Positions 17,164 through 25,861 of a stretch of 64,000 nucleotides of DNA are shown piece after piece. The stretch covers positions 1-64,000 of the forward strand of contig NZ_QZEX01000009.1 in the NCBI RefSeq assembly GCF_003646465.1, in the 5' to 3' direction. A program made the translations under genes and the position numbers. The notes beneath the pieces are model-generated. The model saw only the letters and a program-made list of their open reading frames with translations. It was not told the origin of the DNA and searched no databases. The stretch is from Chachezhania antarctica. Its GTDB lineage: Bacteria > Pseudomonadota > Alphaproteobacteria > Rhodobacterales > Rhodobacteraceae. Position 1 is the stretch's first letter. Each line of letters opens with the position of its first letter.

Positions 17164-18741
17164 ATGAAAATCACAGGTTTTCTTGCCGCCGCGCTATTGT
17201 CGAGCACCGCTCTCGGCGCTTCGGCCGAAACCATCCGCTGGGCGCGTGCGGGGGATTCGCTGACCCTCGACCCCCATGCACAGAACGAAGGACCGACCCA
17301 CGCGCTGTCGCACCAGATCTATGAACCGCTGATCATCCGCGACACGACCGGCGCGTTCGAGCCGGCGCTGGCCACCGACTGGGCCCCCAGCGAAGAGGAT
17401 CCCAACGTCTGGGTCTTCAACCTGCGCGACGGCGTGACCTTCCATGACGGTGCCGAATTCACCGCAGAAGACGTCGTGTTCTCGTTCGAGCGGGCAATGT
17501 CCGAGGAATCGGACATGAAGGAGCTTCTGAACTCGATCACCGAGATCCGCGCGGTGGACGATCACACGGTCGAGTTCGTCACCGACGGCCCGAACCCAAT
17601 CCTGCCGTCGAACATGACCAACCTGTTCATCATGGACAAGGGCTGGGCCGAAGCGAACGACGCGGTCGGCGTGCAGGACTATGAAGGTGGCGAACAGACC
17701 TTCGCCTCGACCAATGCCAACGGCACCGGCCCCTTCGTGCTGCAAAGCCGCGAGCCGGACGTGCGCACCGTCCTGACCCGGAACGACGATTACTGGGGCA
17801 CCTCGGACTTCCCGATGGACGTGTCTGAAATCGTCTATACCCCGATCCAGAACGCCGCGACCCGCGTTGCGGCCCTGTTGTCGGGTGAAGTCGACTTCAT
17901 CCAGGACGTGCCGGTACAGGATCTGGGCCGCGTGGGCGAGACGGACGGCCTTGCCGTCAAAAGCACACCGCAGAACCGTACCATCTTCTTCGGCCTGAAC
18001 CTTGGCGCGGACGATCTGGCGAATGACGATGTCGAAGGCGAGAACCCGCTGGCCAACAAGAAGGTCCGTCAGGCGATGAACATGGCGATCAACCGCGACG
18101 CCATCAAGAAAGTCGTCATGCGCGACCAGAGCGAGCCGGCCGGCATGATCGCACCGCCCTTCGTCAACGGCTGGACCGAGGAAATGGACAATTCGGTCTC
18201 CACCGATGTTGAACAGGCGAAGGCGCTGATGGAAGAGGCGGGCTATGGCGACGGCTTCTCGATCCAGCTTGATTGCCCGAACGACCGCTACATCAACGAC
18301 GAGGCGATCTGCCAGGCCGCCGTGGGCATGCTCGCCCAGATCGGCATCACGGTGAACCTCGACGCGAAGCCCAAGGCGCAGCACTTCCCGCTGATCTCGA
18401 ACGAAGAGACGGACTTCTTCATGCTGGGCTGGGGTGTTCCGACCTACGATTCGGAATACGTGTTCAACTTCCTCGTCCACACCAAGGGCGACGACCGCGG
18501 CAGCTGGAACGCGCTTGGATATTCGAACCCGGAGCTTGACGAGAAGATCCAGAGCCTCGCCTCCGAGACCGACCTTGAGGTGCGCGACCAGACCATCGCG
18601 GATATCTGGAGCGTCGTGCAGGACGATGTGCTCTATATCCCGGTCCACCACCAGGTTCTGAACTGGGGCATGACGGATGCGGTCGGCACCGAGGTCGATC
18701 CGGAAGATTCGCCGAAGTTCAAGTACTTCGAGATGAACTGA
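17164..18741 (+). CDS. ABC transporter substrate-binding protein, family 5
   Basis: 525 residues with a signal peptide (cleavage after about residue 22, ASA/ETIRW), so periplasmic. Family 5 features are GDSLTLDPHAQNEGPTHALS near the N-terminus, TALATDW-like SWEPSEED region with FNLRDGVTFHDG (about 90-100), and the C-terminal W-x-x-LGYSNPELDEKI segment. Members bind peptides, opines, nickel or glycosides; the ligand cannot be deduced here. AGGGAG precedes the start. It heads a five-gene importer operon, separated from the permease genes by two GC-rich hairpins that would let it be made in excess. Confidence 0.9.
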   Translation: MKITGFLAAALLSSTALGASAETIRWARAGDSLTLDPHAQNEGPTHALSHQIYEPLIIRDTTGAFEPALATDWAPSEEDPNVWVFNLRDGVTFHDGAEFTAEDVVFSFERAMSEESDMKELLNSITEIRAVDDHTVEFVTDGPNPILPSNMTNLFIMDKGWAEANDAVGVQDYEGGEQTFASTNANGTGPFVLQSREPDVRTVLTRNDDYWGTSDFPMDVSEIVYTPIQNAATRVAALLSGEVDFIQDVPVQDLGRVGETDGLAVKSTPQNRTIFFGLNLGADDLANDDVEGENPLANKKVRQAMNMAINRDAIKKVVMRDQSEPAGMIAPPFVNGWTEEMDNSVSTDVEQAKALMEEAGYGDGFSIQLDCPNDRYINDEAICQAAVGMLAQIGITVNLDAKPKAQHFPLISNEETDFFMLGWGVPTYDSEYVFNFLVHTKGDDRGSWNALGYSNPELDEKIQSLASETDLEVRDQTIADIWSVVQDDVLYIPVHHQVLNWGMTDAVGTEVDPEDSPKFKYFEMN

Positions 18742-18747
18742 CCGGCG

Positions 18748-18816
18748 GCCCCCGGCCGCTGTGCCGGGGGCGTTTCGAACCTTACGCAGCCCGCCGCCCG
18801 ATCCCGCGCGGCGGGC
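18748..18816 (+). terminator. Two tandem GC-rich hairpins between binding protein and permease genes
   Basis: First stem GCCCCCGG (18748-18755) with CCGGGGGC (18764-18771), followed by GTTTCG. Second stem GCCCGCCGC (18789-18797) with GCGGCGGGC (18808-18816). They lie wholly in the 119-bp gap inside the operon. Intercistronic hairpins here usually stabilise the upstream mRNA and reduce downstream expression. Confidence 0.6.
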
Positions 18817-18860
18817 AACGCACATAGGGCCAAGGCCCCAGGTTTGCCCATCGAGGTCAG

Positions 18861-19847
18861 ATGCTCGCATATATCATCCGGCGCGTCGCACAGTCGCTCC
18901 TTGTCCTGCTGGTCACGGGCTTCGTCGCCTTTTCGATGTTCAGCTTCGTCGGTGACCCGATCGACAACATGCTGGGACAGGAACGGACCCAGGCCGATAT
19001 CGACCGGCTGCGCGGCCAGCTCGGGCTCGATCAGCCCTTTGTCGTGCAGTACTACCGGTTCCTTGAACAGGCAGTGCAGGGCAATTTCGGGCTAAGCTAC
19101 CGCCAGGGCCGCCCGGTGTCCGATATCCTGATGGAACGTCTGCCCGCGACACTGGAACTGGCCTTCGTGTCGGGCTTCCTGGCGCTGGCCGGCGGCATCG
19201 GGCTGGGCATCTTCACCGCGATCCGAAAACGGGGGGTCAGCGCCAACGCGATCATGACCGTATCGTTGATCGGGGTGTCCCTGCCGACCTTCCTCATCGG
19301 CATCGTTCTGATTTACGTCTTCTCGGTCGAGATGGGCCTCCTCCCTTCGTTCGGGCGGGGGGAGGTCGTGCGGATCGGCGGCTGGACCACCGGGTTCCTG
19401 ACGGAATCCGGGTTGAAGGCCCTGATCCTGCCGGCGATCACGCTGGGGCTTTACCAGATGACCCTGATCATGCGGCTGGTGCGGACGGAAATGCTGGAAG
19501 TGCTGCGGATGGATTACATCCGCTTCGCCCGCGCCCGCGGCATCCGCGAACGGTCGGTCAACTTCCGCCATGCGCTGAAGAACACGCTTGTTCCGGTCAT
19601 CACGATCACCGGGTTGCAGCTGGGGTCGATCATCGCCTTCGCGATTATTACCGAAACCGTTTTCCAGTGGCCGGGCGTGGGCCTTTTGTTCATCAATGCG
19701 ATCCAGTTCGTCGACATCCCGGTCATGGCCGCCTACCTGATGATGATTTCGGTCATGTTCGTGGGCATCAACCTGATCGTCGACCTGCTCTACTTTGCCA
19801 TCGATCCGCGGTTGCGCGTCGATCGCACAGCCGCCGGAGGACATTGA
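18861..19847 (+). CDS. ABC transporter permease (DppB-like)
   Basis: 328 residues, about six membrane segments, BPD_transp_1 family. The N-terminal MLAYIIRRVAQSLLVLLVT and the phrase LGLDQPFVVQYYRFL are typical of DppB/OppB proteins. The EAA loop is visible as MDYIRFARARGIRERSVNFRHALKNTL-type sequence (about residues 215-240). It forms the channel with the next permease. Its stop codon overlaps the next start by one base (TGATG). Confidence 0.9.
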   Translation: MLAYIIRRVAQSLLVLLVTGFVAFSMFSFVGDPIDNMLGQERTQADIDRLRGQLGLDQPFVVQYYRFLEQAVQGNFGLSYRQGRPVSDILMERLPATLELAFVSGFLALAGGIGLGIFTAIRKRGVSANAIMTVSLIGVSLPTFLIGIVLIYVFSVEMGLLPSFGRGEVVRIGGWTTGFLTESGLKALILPAITLGLYQMTLIMRLVRTEMLEVLRMDYIRFARARGIRERSVNFRHALKNTLVPVITITGLQLGSIIAFAIITETVFQWPGVGLLFINAIQFVDIPVMAAYLMMISVMFVGINLIVDLLYFAIDPRLRVDRTAAGGH

Positions 19848-20788
19848 TGGCGCAGAACGAGATTCCGCGCGCCCCGTCACGCTTCGCCCGCGCGCGCAAC
19901 AGCGACCTGTACTATTCCTTCACACGGACGCCGGTGGCCATTGTCTCGGCCGCCGTGGTGATCGTGCTGGTGCTCGCCGCGCTTCTTGCGCCCTTGATCG
20001 CGCCGCACAATCCGTTCGATCCCGGGACGCTGAACCTGATGAACGGCTTCACCCCGCCGGGTGAGGCAAACGCCTTCACCGGCGATTACTTCCTCTTGGG
20101 CACCGACGATCAGGGGCGCGATGTCTTTTCCACGATGCTGTACGGCATGCGGATCTCGCTTTTCGTGGGCTTCTCTGCCGTGATGCTGGCGATGGTGGTC
20201 GGCGTGGTGCTGGGCCTTCTTGCCGGCTATCTGGGCGGCTGGGTGGAAAGCACGATCATGCGGATCGCGGATATCCAGCTGACCTTCCCCGCGATCCTTG
20301 TCGCCATGCTCATCTTCGGCATCGCCAAGGGCATCACGCCGCCTGCCTACCGCGACCAGATGGCGATCTGGGTGCTGATCCTTGCCATCGGCCTGTCCGA
20401 CTGGGTGCAGTTCGCCCGCGTGGTGCGCGGCGCCACGCTGGTGGAAAAGAACCGCGAATACGTGCAGGCGGCGCGGCTGGTCGGGCGGGCGAAGTTCTCG
20501 ATCATGATCCGGCACATCCTGCCCAACGTGCTGAACCCGGTGCTGGTGATCGCCACGATCAGCCTCGCGCTGGCGATCATTGCCGAGGCGACGCTCAGCT
20601 TCCTGGGCGTGGGCGCGCCGCCCACCCGGCCGTCCCTTGGGACGCTGATCCGCATCGGGCAGGAATTCATGTTCTCGGGCGAATGGTGGATCCTTCTGTT
20701 CCCGGCGGGAACGCTGCTGGCGCTTGCCCTGTCGATCAACCTGCTGGGCGACTGGCTGCGCGACGCGCTGAACCCGAAGCTGCGCTGA
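19847..20788 (+). CDS. ABC transporter permease (DppC-like)
   Basis: 313 residues, about six membrane segments. The cytoplasmic N-terminus is followed by an OppC-type first helix, then FLLGTDDQGRDVFSTMLYG, the DppC/OppC signature. The EAA loop reads YVQAARLVGRAKFSIMIRHILPN (in parts). The start at 19847 overlaps the preceding stop by one base, which fixes it; a longer upstream frame lies inside the neighbour. Confidence 0.9.
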   Translation: MAQNEIPRAPSRFARARNSDLYYSFTRTPVAIVSAAVVIVLVLAALLAPLIAPHNPFDPGTLNLMNGFTPPGEANAFTGDYFLLGTDDQGRDVFSTMLYGMRISLFVGFSAVMLAMVVGVVLGLLAGYLGGWVESTIMRIADIQLTFPAILVAMLIFGIAKGITPPAYRDQMAIWVLILAIGLSDWVQFARVVRGATLVEKNREYVQAARLVGRAKFSIMIRHILPNVLNPVLVIATISLALAIIAEATLSFLGVGAPPTRPSLGTLIRIGQEFMFSGEWWILLFPAGTLLALALSINLLGDWLRDALNPKLR

Positions 20789-20801
20789 TGGAGCGTTCCC
20801 G

Positions 20802-21788
20802 ATGAGCACGCCCGTTCTTTCCCTTCGCGATCTCGTAGTCGAGATCCCAACCCGCACCGGCGTCCTGCGGCCCGTCAACGGCGTCAGCTTCGACATCGCC
20901 GCGGGCGAGATCCTGGGCGTCGTGGGCGAAAGCGGCGCGGGCAAGTCGATGACCGGAAACGCCGTCATCGGCCTGCTGGACCGCCCCGCGCGCATCGTTT
21001 CGGGCGAGGTCCGGCTGCTGGACCAGCCGATCCAGAGCCTGCGCGGAGAGGCGCTGCGGCGCCTGCGGGGCAAGCGGATGGGGATGATCTTCCAGGACCC
21101 GCTGACCTCGCTCAACCCGCTTCTGACGATCGGTGATCAACTGACTGAAACGATCCGCGAACACTTGGACGTGGGCCAATCCGAGGCCCGCGAACGCGCC
21201 ATTGCGGCCCTGGACGAGGTCGGCATTCCCGCCGCTCGCCAGCGCATCGGCAGCTACCCGCACGAATTTTCGGGCGGGATGCGGCAGCGTGTGGTGATCG
21301 CCCTCGCGCTTTGCGCCGAGCCGGAGCTGGTGATCGCGGACGAACCGACCACCGCGCTGGATGTCAGCGTTCAGGCGCAGATCATCGCGCTTCTGAAACG
21401 GCTCTGCCGTGACCGCGGCGTGGCGGTGATGCTGGTCACCCACGACATGGGCGTGATCGCCGAGGCCGCCGACCGCATCGCGGTGATGTATGCCGGAGGC
21501 GTCGTCGAACTGGGCCCGGTGCGCGAGGTCATCACCCGCCCGTTCCATCCCTATACCGGCGGGCTCATGGCCTCGACCCCCGGGGCCAGCAAGGGGATGC
21601 GTCGGCTCCGGCAGATCCCCGGCTCCATGCCGCGGCTGGATGCGCTGCCCGATGGCTGCCCTTTCCACCCGCGCTGCGAACGCGCCGAAGCCGCCTGCCG
21701 CGAGAACCCCGGCCCCTCGCTTGCCGCCTGCGACGGCCGCGCCGCGTGCTGGTTTCCGCTGACCGAACCGAAAGAGGCCGTGTCATGA
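20802..21788 (+). CDS. ABC transporter ATP-binding protein (DppD-like)
   Basis: 328 residues. Walker A GESGAGKS (about 46-53), Q-loop FQDPLTSLNP, signature FSGGMRQR, Walker B LVIADEPTTALDVS and the switch histidine in LVTHDMG. The C-terminal oligopeptide-transporter domain has CPFHPRCERA-x-AxC, which in this family holds an iron-sulfur or structural cysteine cluster. Overlaps the next gene by four bases. Confidence 0.9.
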   Translation: MSTPVLSLRDLVVEIPTRTGVLRPVNGVSFDIAAGEILGVVGESGAGKSMTGNAVIGLLDRPARIVSGEVRLLDQPIQSLRGEALRRLRGKRMGMIFQDPLTSLNPLLTIGDQLTETIREHLDVGQSEARERAIAALDEVGIPAARQRIGSYPHEFSGGMRQRVVIALALCAEPELVIADEPTTALDVSVQAQIIALLKRLCRDRGVAVMLVTHDMGVIAEAADRIAVMYAGGVVELGPVREVITRPFHPYTGGLMASTPGASKGMRRLRQIPGSMPRLDALPDGCPFHPRCERAEAACRENPGPSLAACDGRAACWFPLTEPKEAVS

Positions 21789-22750
21789 GCGCCCTGATCC
21801 GTGTCGAGGACCTGACTCGCGTCTTCGACGTGTCGAAACCCTGGCTGAACCGCGTGTTGGAACGCGAACCCCGCGCGCTGCTGACGGCGGTGTCCGAGGT
21901 CAGCTTCGGGATCGAGGAGAACTCGGTCTACGCGCTGGTCGGCGAAAGCGGATCGGGCAAGTCGACCATCGGCAAGATCATCGCGGGCCTCCTGTCGCCC
22001 AGCCGCGGCCGGGTGGTGGTGGACGGTGTCGATCTGGATCGCGAGACCGACAAGGCAAAGATCGCCGCGGTCCGGTCGGACATCCAGATGATCTTTCAGG
22101 ATCCCTATGCCTCGCTGAACCCGCGCTGGAAGGTGCGCACCATCATCGCGGAACCGGTCACGGTGCGCGGCGGGGATGCAACCGGCCTGCCCGAACGCCT
22201 GCTGGAGCAGGTGGGCCTTGCGGCCCGCGACGCCGACAAGTACCCGCACGAATTTTCGGGCGGGCAGCGCCAGCGGATCGGCATCGCGCGCGCCCTTGCC
22301 TCGGGCCCGCGGATCATCGTCTGCGACGAACCGACCTCGGCGCTCGACGTATCGGTCCAAAGCCAGGTGCTGAACCTGATGAGCGACCTGCGCGAGGAGC
22401 TGGGGCTGACCTATCTGTTCATCAGCCACGACCTGACCGTTGTGCAGCACATGGCCGACAAGATCGGTGTGCTGTACCTTGGCACGCTGGTGGAAGAAGC
22501 GCCGCGCGACCGCCTGTTCGAAGATCCCAAACACCCCTACACGCAGATGATCTTCGAGGCCGCGCCGCGGATGGATGCCTTCGGCCGCGAAGCCGAACCG
22601 CCCAAGGGCGAGATCCCCGATGCCATCAACCCGCCGCCCGGCTGCCCCTTCCATCCCCGCTGTCCCATCGCTGTGGACCGGTGCAGCCAGGAACGCCCCC
22701 GCCTGCGCGAGATCGGCACAACCCGCGTGGCCTGCCATCTTGCAGAGTGA
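21785..22750 (+). CDS. ABC transporter ATP-binding protein (DppF-like)
   Basis: 321 residues with Walker A GESGSGKST, Q-loop FQDPYASLNP, signature FSGGQRQR, Walker B IIVCDEPTSALDVS and HDLTVV. The C-terminus again has CPFHPRCPIAVDRC. Pairs with the DppD-like ATPase to drive import. The start at 21785 (ATGA overlap) is preferred; a codon 39 bases further upstream is inside the neighbouring gene. Last gene of the operon. Confidence 0.9.
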   Translation: MSALIRVEDLTRVFDVSKPWLNRVLEREPRALLTAVSEVSFGIEENSVYALVGESGSGKSTIGKIIAGLLSPSRGRVVVDGVDLDRETDKAKIAAVRSDIQMIFQDPYASLNPRWKVRTIIAEPVTVRGGDATGLPERLLEQVGLAARDADKYPHEFSGGQRQRIGIARALASGPRIIVCDEPTSALDVSVQSQVLNLMSDLREELGLTYLFISHDLTVVQHMADKIGVLYLGTLVEEAPRDRLFEDPKHPYTQMIFEAAPRMDAFGREAEPPKGEIPDAINPPPGCPFHPRCPIAVDRCSQERPRLREIGTTRVACHLAE

Positions 22751-22923
22751 CGCGACAGCGCCCAAATGCCTTGCCCTGTGACCTTTGCCCGGCCGGTCCG
22801 GACGAGTGCACATGACCTGACCGATCCTCGCGCACGGGGCCGGAACCCATTTGGGTAGCCAAGAGGCACGTTCACCACGAAATCAGGGCGTCAGGTGAAG
22901 CATACGCCTGGCCAGTCGGATCG

Positions 22924-24348
22924 TCAGAGTGCGAGGGCCGGTGTTGTGCCGGAGGCTTCCAGCTCCCACCGGGCGAGCCAGGTGTCATCCTGCCGTTCGA
23001 GAACCAGATAGTTTCGCTCGGCCACGTAACGGCTCGGCTGTCCGGGCAGCCGGGCCGTGCGGATCGGATGCTCCGGCAGCGGGTCTTCCCCCAGCCAGGA
23101 CAAGGCCCCGAGAAAACGCGCCCAGGCCTTCGGCGGCGCCCGGTGTGCGATCCCCGAGGCGACCAGCTGATGCAGGTGCAGTCCGCCGCCCAGATCCATG
23201 ACCGCCCGCGTCGCCAGGTGGATCTCGCCCGAGATTGCCGTCACGTCGTGATGTTGCCTTCGAACCATGTCGCGCACGAGACGCAGCATGCGCCGCCATT
23301 CGTCGCGATGCGCGCGGCTTTGCCATTGGTCCCGCAGGTCGTCCTCGTACTTCTGCATGCGCGGGACCGCGATCATTCCGGCTTCCAGCAGCGACAGGCG
23401 CGGTCCGAGCAACGGGACGCTGGACAGGAGCAGAGTCCGGCCCCGAACCTCCCGGGCCGCCTCGGCTTCCATCATGGCCCAGCCCCCCGGGCCCATGATG
23501 TTGCGCCGCGTGCGCTCCGAGCGCAGATCGGGGGCGAAGATGCGCAGGCCCTCAGTTTCGATGGACCAGCCCAGATGCGTGCCCGACGGGTCGGCAAAGC
23601 GCGTCGGAAGATCACCGTCCGTCGTCGCCTGCTGAAAGATCAGGAACGCGTCTCGTGCGGCGGAAAAGAGGGTCTGTCCGACCGGCGAATAGGTGCTCGA
23701 CCGCCGCAGCGATCCCCAGCCGTCACAGATATCGTGATCGTCCCACTGCATCAGCGAGGGCACCCGCGCAGCGATCCAGGCAAATTGCGGCGCCGCATAA
23801 AGCATGGCGTAGCGCTCGAAGAATTTCTCGCGCAGATGATGCCTCAGATCGGCCAGCGCAGCGCGCGACGGGTCCCGTGGCAAAACGTCGGGCCAGCCTT
23901 CACTCAGTTCATGTCCGAGCGTGGCCTCGTCGGCATAGACTTGGTCACCGCCGTGGAGCAACAGCGCGAAAGGCCGCCTGAGATGGTCCTCGCGCAATCG
24001 TTCCCACATGGCGTTCCGTTCCGAATCCGCGCGGTCGAGATCGCCGATCTCCTCGCCGTTACATGACACGTAGGCAATACGGAAATCGCCCGCGAGATCC
24101 CCCGCGACAGCGTAGGTTTCGCCGTTCCAAACGTATTCCGAAGCTCGGTCCGCCGGCACGGAAAACCGGGCGCGCCAGACCGACGCCTCGTCAAAAACGG
24201 CGATCTGTTCGGGGGTTACGGTGGCCTTGCCTGCTTCGACCGGCGGCGGCGTGACATTCCGTTCGGTAATGAAGAGTGCAGAGAGGCGCATCTCTCTTGC
24301 GCGGACATCGTCAAGGACAAGGATGGGGCCGATGATCTGAGTGCGCAT
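22924..24348 (-). CDS. PhoD-like metallophosphoesterase
   Basis: 474 residues. The middle part (about 90-420) is a PhoD-like metallophosphatase: AYVSCNGEE (Cys96), HGGDQVYADE (Asp135), MQWDDHDICDGWGS (Asp203-Asp206) and SGEIHLATRA near the C-terminus, all metal-site motifs. Unlike secreted PhoD there is no signal peptide, so this is the cytoplasmic alkaline phosphatase D-like branch; members hydrolyse phosphodiesters or phosphomonoesters, substrate unknown here. It converges on the ABC operon, 173 bp from it. Confidence 0.8.
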   Translation of the reverse strand: MRTQIIGPILVLDDVRAREMRLSALFITERNVTPPPVEAGKATVTPEQIAVFDEASVWRARFSVPADRASEYVWNGETYAVAGDLAGDFRIAYVSCNGEEIGDLDRADSERNAMWERLREDHLRRPFALLLHGGDQVYADEATLGHELSEGWPDVLPRDPSRAALADLRHHLREKFFERYAMLYAAPQFAWIAARVPSLMQWDDHDICDGWGSLRRSSTYSPVGQTLFSAARDAFLIFQQATTDGDLPTRFADPSGTHLGWSIETEGLRIFAPDLRSERTRRNIMGPGGWAMMEAEAAREVRGRTLLLSSVPLLGPRLSLLEAGMIAVPRMQKYEDDLRDQWQSRAHRDEWRRMLRLVRDMVRRQHHDVTAISGEIHLATRAVMDLGGGLHLHQLVASGIAHRAPPKAWARFLGALSWLGEDPLPEHPIRTARLPGQPSRYVAERNYLVLERQDDTWLARWELEASGTTPALAL

Positions 24349-24619
24349 CCGTGTAAGCTATTGCCGCCGTGACAATAGCTCAAGCACACCGCCGGATTTC
24401 ACGCGCAACTGTTCATGCACGTTGCTGACGTCATGGCCGCTTGGAGCTTGGTCCACAGTTTCAAAACGCTCGGCGATCCCTCCTCGGATCTATCGGGAAG
24501 TTCGGAACTTCAGAGCCCGACAGATTCATTCCGTACCAATATCGGCAGAGCAGAGTTTGTTGTCAGCCGCACAGGCCGCGGGCGTGCGTGCGATGCGTCT
24601 TGAGGCAGGTCGCATCGGG

Positions 24620-25627
24620 TTACTGGCTGGGAATGTTCTCGCGGAAGACCACCTGAAGCCGTGGCGGGTAGTCGGGTTCGCTCGATCCCTTCACGGCCGA
24701 CACCAGCAGCTTCACGATCTCGCGCGCCTGCACGCGGGGGTTCTGGTCAATGACCGCGTCCATCGTGCGGTCCAGCAGCAGCATCCGCGTGGCTTCTGTC
24801 AGGTCGTGACCCACGAAGACGACGTCTCGTTCCAGCCGCCTTTCCCGCAGTGCGCGGGCGATACCCTGGTTGCCCGAGCCCACGTTGTAGATCGCCGAGA
24901 TCCTGTCACTGTCCAGCAGCCGCAGGGTTTCGGAATAGGCGCGATCACGGTCGTCGCTGACCTCAGTCAGGCCGGAAATCGTCAGGTCGGGATACTCCTC
25001 GGCCAGTATCGACCGGAAGCCCATCTCGCGCTCTTCGTGGCCACGATAAGCTTGGCTGCCGATGAAGACGGCCACGTGGGCGCGGATGTCGCGCGGCAGG
25101 AAGCGACCCACGAGCAACCCGGCCAGCCGGCCCGCCGCGCGGTTGTCGACGCCGACATAGCCCACTTTCGTGACCGACGGCAGATCCGACAGCAGGGTGC
25201 TGATCTTCACGCCCGACCGTGAAAGCGCATTGACCGCCTCGCGCACCTCGGGGTGATCCAGCGACACCAGCCCAACCGCATCCGTCTTGCCGCGCAGCGC
25301 CATCAGCCGGGCGGACAGGCCCGACGGGTCGAAGCCTTCGATCTGGTGAAGCGTCAGGTCGACATTGCCGCGCGATTGCGCCTCTTCCATCAGGTTGCGG
25401 CGCATGAGCTGCATGAAGCTGTTGGACCCGGCCGGCAGCACGAAATCCATCCTGACCTTCTTCATGTCGTCGCTTTCGGCCGGGCCGAAATAGCCCAGCC
25501 GCGTTGCGATCTGCATCACGATATCCCGCGTCCGCGGGCGCACGCCTTCACGGTCGTTCAGAACCCGATCGACCGTCGCGGGCGACACGCCAGCCTCGCG
25601 CGCGATCTGGGCCACGGTGGTGCGCAT
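24620..25627 (-). CDS. LacI-family transcriptional regulator
   Basis: 335 residues. The N-terminus MRTTVAQIAREAGVSPATVDRVLN is the LacI helix-turn-helix; RVLNDREGVRPRT is the hinge region. The rest is a periplasmic-binding-like sugar sensor close to the CytR/RbsB-like type, with NVGSGNQGIARAL in the ligand domain. A perfect GAAGGAGGT lies 10 bp before the ATG at 25627, so the longer frame is rejected. It is divergent from the sugar-type ABC and catabolic operon and is its most likely repressor. Confidence 0.9.
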   Translation of the reverse strand: MRTTVAQIAREAGVSPATVDRVLNDREGVRPRTRDIVMQIATRLGYFGPAESDDMKKVRMDFVLPAGSNSFMQLMRRNLMEEAQSRGNVDLTLHQIEGFDPSGLSARLMALRGKTDAVGLVSLDHPEVREAVNALSRSGVKISTLLSDLPSVTKVGYVGVDNRAAGRLAGLLVGRFLPRDIRAHVAVFIGSQAYRGHEEREMGFRSILAEEYPDLTISGLTEVSDDRDRAYSETLRLLDSDRISAIYNVGSGNQGIARALRERRLERDVVFVGHDLTEATRMLLLDRTMDAVIDQNPRVQAREIVKLLVSAVKGSSEPDYPPRLQVVFRENIPSQ

Positions 25628-25743
25628 GGCTCGAATACCTCCTTCGGGATGCCGGACCGATTCCATCAGAGCGGGTCGGCAAACCTCATCATTCCCGTCA
25701 TTTTCCGTTAGAGATCGAAGCAGGGCAATCGAAAATCACGCTG

Positions 25744-25780
25744 GAATGCCGGGAATGAGGCGAAATGAGGTTAAATGATG
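25744..25780 (+). repeat. Helically phased 10-bp direct repeats upstream of the sugar ABC operon
   Basis: Four units in a strict 10-bp period: GGAATGCC, GGAATGAGG, GAAATGAGG, TAAATGATG (starting near 25743, 25752, 25762 and 25772). The shared core is (G/A)AATGA. They lie 80-120 bp before the binding-protein start. The period matches one helical turn, so a regulator could bind them side by side on one face. Confidence 0.5.
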
Positions 25781-25784
25781 ATTG

Positions 25785-25806
25785 TTTGGCCATCATGAAT
25801 GGCAAA
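25785..25806. promoter_or_regulatory. Candidate LacI-type operator
   Basis: TTTGGCCAT, CATGA, ATGGCAAA: a perfect GCCAT/ATGGC core around 5 bp plus partly matching outer bases. It is 56 bp before the start of the binding-protein gene and in the divergent region next to the LacI gene. Confidence 0.5.
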
Positions 25807-25861
25807 TGGTCTGCCCATCGCCGTTGCGTTGAGGAGCGCTGGCGGGAAAAGGGAGGATACC

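Noticed and set aside
17164-22750. Family 5 ABC importer considered as a glycine betaine transporter because it follows the betaine methyltransferase
   Set aside because: Its binding protein and double ATPases are of the dipeptide/opine type, not ProX/OpuA; the 577-bp gap and its own promoter argue for an independent operon.
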